From contig QIKU01000166.1 in NCBI GenBank assembly GCA_003232015.1, forward strand, positions 1-17,952: 17,952 bases of DNA, read 5' to 3'. Below, piece after piece: positions 15,240 to 17,952 of this stretch. The translations under genes and the position numbers were made by a program. Position 1 is the first letter of the stretch. The number at the start of each line of letters is the position of its first letter. Below the pieces are notes generated by a model that searched no databases, had not been told where the DNA came from, and saw only the letters and a program-made list of their open reading frames with translations. The stretch comes from Gammaproteobacteria bacterium. GTDB taxonomy: Bacteria; Pseudomonadota; Gammaproteobacteria; UBA6429.

Positions 15240-16465
15240 ATCGGCGTGTTGTGGTAACGGGTATGTCCGGTATTACCGCCCATGGTACTCGTTGGGATGA
15301 AATTCAAGCAAAGCTTCAAGCAGGGGAAAATGCGGTTAGATATATGAAAGACTGGGATCGTTTTCCTGATTTACAAACGAAATTAGCCGCACCTGTTCTC
15401 GATTTTGAACAACCTGAGCATTACACCCGTAAACAAGTCCGTAGTATGGGACGAGTCGCTCTAATGTCGACCCGTGCAACCGAGCTGGCACTAGAGCACG
15501 CCGGTTTATTAAATGATCCCGAAATTCAGTCGGGCAATACCGGAATTGCCTATGGTTCTTCCTCCGGTAGTACCGATGCGTTTAAAGATTTTGGCGCGAT
15601 GTTGATCAAGGATGCGGCATCGTTTATGAAATCGACTTCGTATATAAGGATGATGAGCCATACTGCCCCGGTCAATATTGGTGTTTTTTTTGGAATAACG
15701 GGAAGATTGATCGCAACGAGTACCGCATGTACTTCCGGTAGTCAGGGAATAGGATATTCGTATGAGACGATAAAATCGGGATTACAGGATATTATGTTGG
15801 CAGGTGGTGCGGAAGAGTTATGTCCTACTCAGGCAGCGGTATTTGATACCTTATTTGCGACGTCCACTAAAAATACTACACCCGAATTAAGTCCGAGACC
15901 CTATGATAAAAATCGGGATGGTCTGGTTATTGGTGAAGGAGCCTGTACCTTTATTTTAGAAGAACTGGAACACGCAAATGCACGTGGGGCAAAAATATAT
16001 GCCGAAATCGTTGGTTTTGGCACCAATACCGATGGTTCACATGTAACCCAACCAAGATCTGAAACCATGGGTAAAGCAATGCAACTGGCGTTGGATGATG
16101 CACAGCTTGCGGCAAGTGAAATTGGCTATGTCAGCGGGCATGGCACCGCTACCGATCGAGGAGATGTGGCCGAATCGCAGGCAACCGAGCGTTTGATGGG
16201 CAACAATATCCCATTGAGCTCGTTAAAAAGTTTCTATGGACATACTCTCGGTGCCTGCGGCGCAGTTGAAGCCTGGTTGTCAATTGAAATGATGAATTGT
16301 GACTGGTACGCGCCCACGATCAATTTAACCGAGCTTGATCCTGAATGTGGCGATATTGATTACATCACGGGTTCTGGCAGGGCAATGAATAACGAATACA
16401 TTATGAGTAATAACTTTGCCTTTGGCGGTATTAATACGTCATTAATTTTTAAACGTTGGGCATAA
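15236..16465 (+). CDS. apeR: ApeR, second beta-ketoacyl-ACP synthase
   Basis: A 409-residue FabF-type condensing enzyme with an intact catalytic set: Cys165 in STACTSG, His302 in GHGTAT, Lys331 in LKSFYGH, and His336 in YGHTLGACGA. The C-terminal SNNFAFGGINTS segment is complete. It is more FabF-like than ApeO around the active site (TACTSG compared with TACSSS). Its distinct step is not certain; a role in the first condensation on the aryl starter has been suggested for related clusters, and the alternative is a redundant extender. It is the last gene of the operon, overlapping apeQ by 4 nt, and is followed by a palindrome 19 nt downstream. Confidence 0.9.
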   Translation: MNRRVVVTGMSGITAHGTRWDEIQAKLQAGENAVRYMKDWDRFPDLQTKLAAPVLDFEQPEHYTRKQVRSMGRVALMSTRATELALEHAGLLNDPEIQSGNTGIAYGSSSGSTDAFKDFGAMLIKDAASFMKSTSYIRMMSHTAPVNIGVFFGITGRLIATSTACTSGSQGIGYSYETIKSGLQDIMLAGGAEELCPTQAAVFDTLFATSTKNTTPELSPRPYDKNRDGLVIGEGACTFILEELEHANARGAKIYAEIVGFGTNTDGSHVTQPRSETMGKAMQLALDDAQLAASEIGYVSGHGTATDRGDVAESQATERLMGNNIPLSSLKSFYGHTLGACGAVEAWLSIEMMNCDWYAPTINLTELDPECGDIDYITGSGRAMNNEYIMSNNFAFGGINTSLIFKRWA

Positions 16466-16484
16466 AATATTCGCGGGAAACCAG

Positions 16485-16517
16485 GGGTCAGAAAGATAGT
16501 TACTATCTTTCCGACCC
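16485..16517. repeat. Near-perfect palindrome after apeR, REP-like element or terminator
   Basis: The arms GGGTCAGAAAGATAGT (16485-16500) and ACTATCTTTCCGACCC (16502-16517) are complementary at 15 of 16 positions around a single central T, the exception being an A-C pair. It lies 19 nt after the apeR stop codon and 11 nt before the stop of the convergent lipoprotein gene. There is no U-run directly after the stem on the plus strand; on the minus strand the stem is likewise not followed by a T-run. It could act as a bidirectional barrier between convergent genes or be a dispersed palindromic repeat. The GGGTCAG end resembles repeat units linked to REP-associated tyrosine transposases, from memory only. 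Confidence 0.6.
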
Positions 16518-16528
16518 GGAATTTAGAT

Positions 16529-16924
16529 TTACATTTTTGAAATATTTTTTGATATTCGCTTGTGTAGACTCTTAACCCATTGGTTGTAGGTTGGCTGGAT
16601 ATTCGTGCCATCATAGCTAAAATTACTACTATCCTTATAAGTAATATTAAAATGTTCAGTGGTGTAGTTGATGTCAACTTTGGCCATGTGTCCAGTGCTA
16701 AATTTGGTTGCTACGACCAGACCTTGCTTGATATCCCGCATTTTCCATCCATGCTGTATACCTGCTGAAAGAATGGCTTGCCGGATGTCGTTCATGTTTT
16801 TGCTGCCCGAGGCACTTTTAATTGGGGTATTTTGATAATTTCGTATCTCACTGGTGCCACCGCAGCCCACGAAAACAACGATGCTTGCAAGTAAAATTAG
16901 GGGGGGGTAATTTTTAAACAACAC
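16529..16924 (-). CDS. Small conserved-type lipoprotein of unknown function
   Basis: A 131-residue predicted lipoprotein. The N-terminus LILLASIVVFVGC is a signal peptide with lipobox FVGC and the modified cysteine at Cys21. Gly follows, so outer-membrane sorting is expected. The mature part contains IRQAILSAGIQHGWKM, VDINYTTEHFNITYKDSSN and YNQWVKSLHKRI, a pattern I associate with a widespread small lipoprotein family without known function. The start is GTG at 16924: AAGGAG on the minus strand lies 6 nt upstream (complement of 16931-16936). It is transcribed towards apeR, away from the hydrolase gene at 17046. I see nothing that ties it to pigment synthesis, although its DNA borders the operon. 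Confidence 0.75.
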   Translation of the reverse strand: MLFKNYPPLILLASIVVFVGCGGTSEIRNYQNTPIKSASGSKNMNDIRQAILSAGIQHGWKMRDIKQGLVVATKFSTGHMAKVDINYTTEHFNITYKDSSNFSYDGTNIQPTYNQWVKSLHKRISKNISKM

Positions 16925-16930
16925 AGCCTT

Positions 16931-16936
16931 CTCCTT
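16931..16936 (-). promoter_or_regulatory. Ribosome binding site supporting a GTG start
   Basis: On the minus strand this reads AAGGAG, 6 nt before the GTG at 16924. It is the main reason for accepting the non-ATG start of the lipoprotein gene. Confidence 0.6.
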
Positions 16937-17045
16937 ATTAAAAATAATGCAATAATCATCTTATGGATGATAAATTCACAGTAGAACTATATAGTAAAAT
17001 AGAGTCATAGAGATACTGTCGGCTAAAAACACGCGGAATTTAATT

Positions 17046-17762
17046 ATGAAATGTTATCTAGTTCTACTTATTAGCCCTTTTCTTTTTAGTTGTGGACTCT
17101 ATCCACAAACTCCGATGCAAGTAAGTTCGTTTCCGGCTGAAAAACAGCCCGCTAAACATCTAGTCATTTTATTGAGTGGGCGCGGGGCGAGTAATACCTA
17201 TTTTGAAGATAATAAATGGGTAGCAATTGCACGCGAACATGGTTCAGAAGTCGATTTTATTGCCCCTTATGCTCACATGGGGTATTACATGACGAACACT
17301 ATGCTCCAGCGCTTAAACGAAGACGTGATTATTCCGGCAAAAAAACAGGGTTATGAAACCATATCGATTGCAGGTATCTCGATGGGAGGTATGGGCGCTA
17401 TTTTATATAGTCATAAATTTCCAGATGATATTGATCGTATCTATTTAGTGGCACCATACCTGGGGAAAGATGTTGTTCATAAGAAGATTCGGCAGGCCGG
17501 AGGGCTTCGCCAGTGGCAATTAAAAGAAGAGGATGTTGATGACTGGAACTATGTTATCTGGAAACGCTTAAAGACAATAGTTGAAGACCCAGGAAAAAAC
17601 AAAAAAATATTTCTTGGTTACGGGAAACAAGATCGATTACAAGGCTTCGATTTACTGGCGCAGGCCTTACCAAAGTCACAAGTATTTACGTTGCCGGGTG
17701 GGCATAAAGATGTGATATTTTCAGGAATATGGACGCATATGTATGAAAGCGGGTTACTGTAA
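17046..17762 (+). CDS. Alpha/beta-hydrolase lipoprotein (esterase-like)
   Basis: A 238-residue predicted lipoprotein hydrolase. The signal peptide ends in the lipobox LFSC with Cys16 as the lipidation site; Gly follows, so it is probably outer-membrane. An alpha/beta-hydrolase fold is suggested by VILLSGRGAS (oxyanion-loop region), the nucleophile elbow GISMGG with Ser112, Asp196 in GYGKQDR, and His220 in PGGHKD, which together make a plausible Ser-Asp-His triad. The substrate is unknown; esterase or thioesterase are options. It is transcribed away from the minus-strand lipoprotein across a 121-nt AT-rich gap in which I see no clear promoter with both boxes at proper spacing. The location beside a pigment-lipid cluster allows a link to acyl or ester turnover, but this is speculation. 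Confidence 0.75.
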   Translation: MKCYLVLLISPFLFSCGLYPQTPMQVSSFPAEKQPAKHLVILLSGRGASNTYFEDNKWVAIAREHGSEVDFIAPYAHMGYYMTNTMLQRLNEDVIIPAKKQGYETISIAGISMGGMGAILYSHKFPDDIDRIYLVAPYLGKDVVHKKIRQAGGLRQWQLKEEDVDDWNYVIWKRLKTIVEDPGKNKKIFLGYGKQDRLQGFDLLAQALPKSQVFTLPGGHKDVIFSGIWTHMYESGLL

Positions 17763-17952
17763 TTTTATCATGTTCTGGTGAGCTGAAAAATAAGCGTATG
17801 TGATGGCTTGATTTTTAAATATGCTCGTTAATTATAATTAAATATTTTATTTAATGGCCCTGCCATTATCCGAAAATCCATCTATACAATCCAATGCGAC
17901 TGAGCCCTTAAAATAAATGGTGAGCAATACTGTAAAGAATATAAACCATTTT

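Noticed and set aside
16985..17000. TATAGT/TAAAAT elements as the promoter of the hydrolase gene
   Set aside because: The only -35-like sequence (TTCACA, 16975-16980) is 9 or 14 nt away, which is too close for a normal sigma-70 promoter.
17828..17841. AT-only palindrome TTAATTATAATTAA as a regulatory site or terminator
   Set aside because: Lies in an AT-rich tail where such palindromes arise by chance; it has no GC-rich stem and no gene context.

Overview
The window looks like chromosomal DNA of a gammaproteobacterium. The gene content (a YqiB/DUF1249 protein, a DamX-like SPOR protein, several lipoproteins with lipoboxes), the moderately AT-rich base composition and the outer-membrane export module all fit a Gram-negative gamma. 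I cannot assign a genus from sequence alone. No tRNA, rRNA, CRISPR array, integrase, transposase or insertion sequence was seen.

Layout. Left flank (1-1204): a YqiB-family gene and a TPR/Sel1-like plus SPOR-domain envelope gene. Positions 1205-1379 hold a small AT-rich hairpin, a good sigma-70-like promoter (-35 at 1272-1277, -10 at 1295-1300) and a leader of about 73 nt. Positions 1380-16465 carry a single uninterrupted run of 17 plus-strand genes. Neighbours overlap or lie at most 19 nt apart, so this is almost certainly one long operon. It is an aryl polyene (APE) pigment cluster whose gene order follows the E. coli/Xenorhabdus apeC-apeR nomenclature, with one extra gene, an MIO-type aromatic amino acid ammonia-lyase, between apeJ and apeK. 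Downstream (16466-16528) lies a near-perfect 33-nt palindrome, followed by two divergently transcribed lipoprotein genes: a small conserved-type lipoprotein on the minus strand and an alpha/beta-hydrolase lipoprotein on the plus strand. The last 190 nt (17763-17952) are AT-rich and show no gene or convincing signal.

How the genes work together (inference from the APE and flexirubin families). The ammonia-lyase probably deaminates tyrosine (or another aromatic amino acid) to an arylacrylic acid. ApeH adenylates the aryl acid and loads it onto one of two carrier proteins (ApeE, ApeF). A type II polyketide system then builds the polyene: ApeO with the cysteine-less partner ApeC as the condensing pair, ApeR as a second ketosynthase, ApeQ as ketoreductase, and ApeI with ApeP as the dehydratase pair. 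No enoyl reductase is present, which is why the chain stays fully conjugated. ApeK may release or proofread chains. ApeD (PlsC-type acyltransferase) and ApeJ (glycosyltransferase fused to an HtrB-type acyltransferase) probably build the lipid anchor. ApeG, ApeL (LolA-like), ApeM (RND-type exporter) and ApeN (lipoprotein) probably carry the product to the outer membrane.

The most informative feature is the ammonia-lyase. It implies a starter supply route from an amino acid, and its substrate-determining residues are unusual. No methyltransferase, aromatic hydroxylase or phosphopantetheinyl transferase gene is seen in the window.
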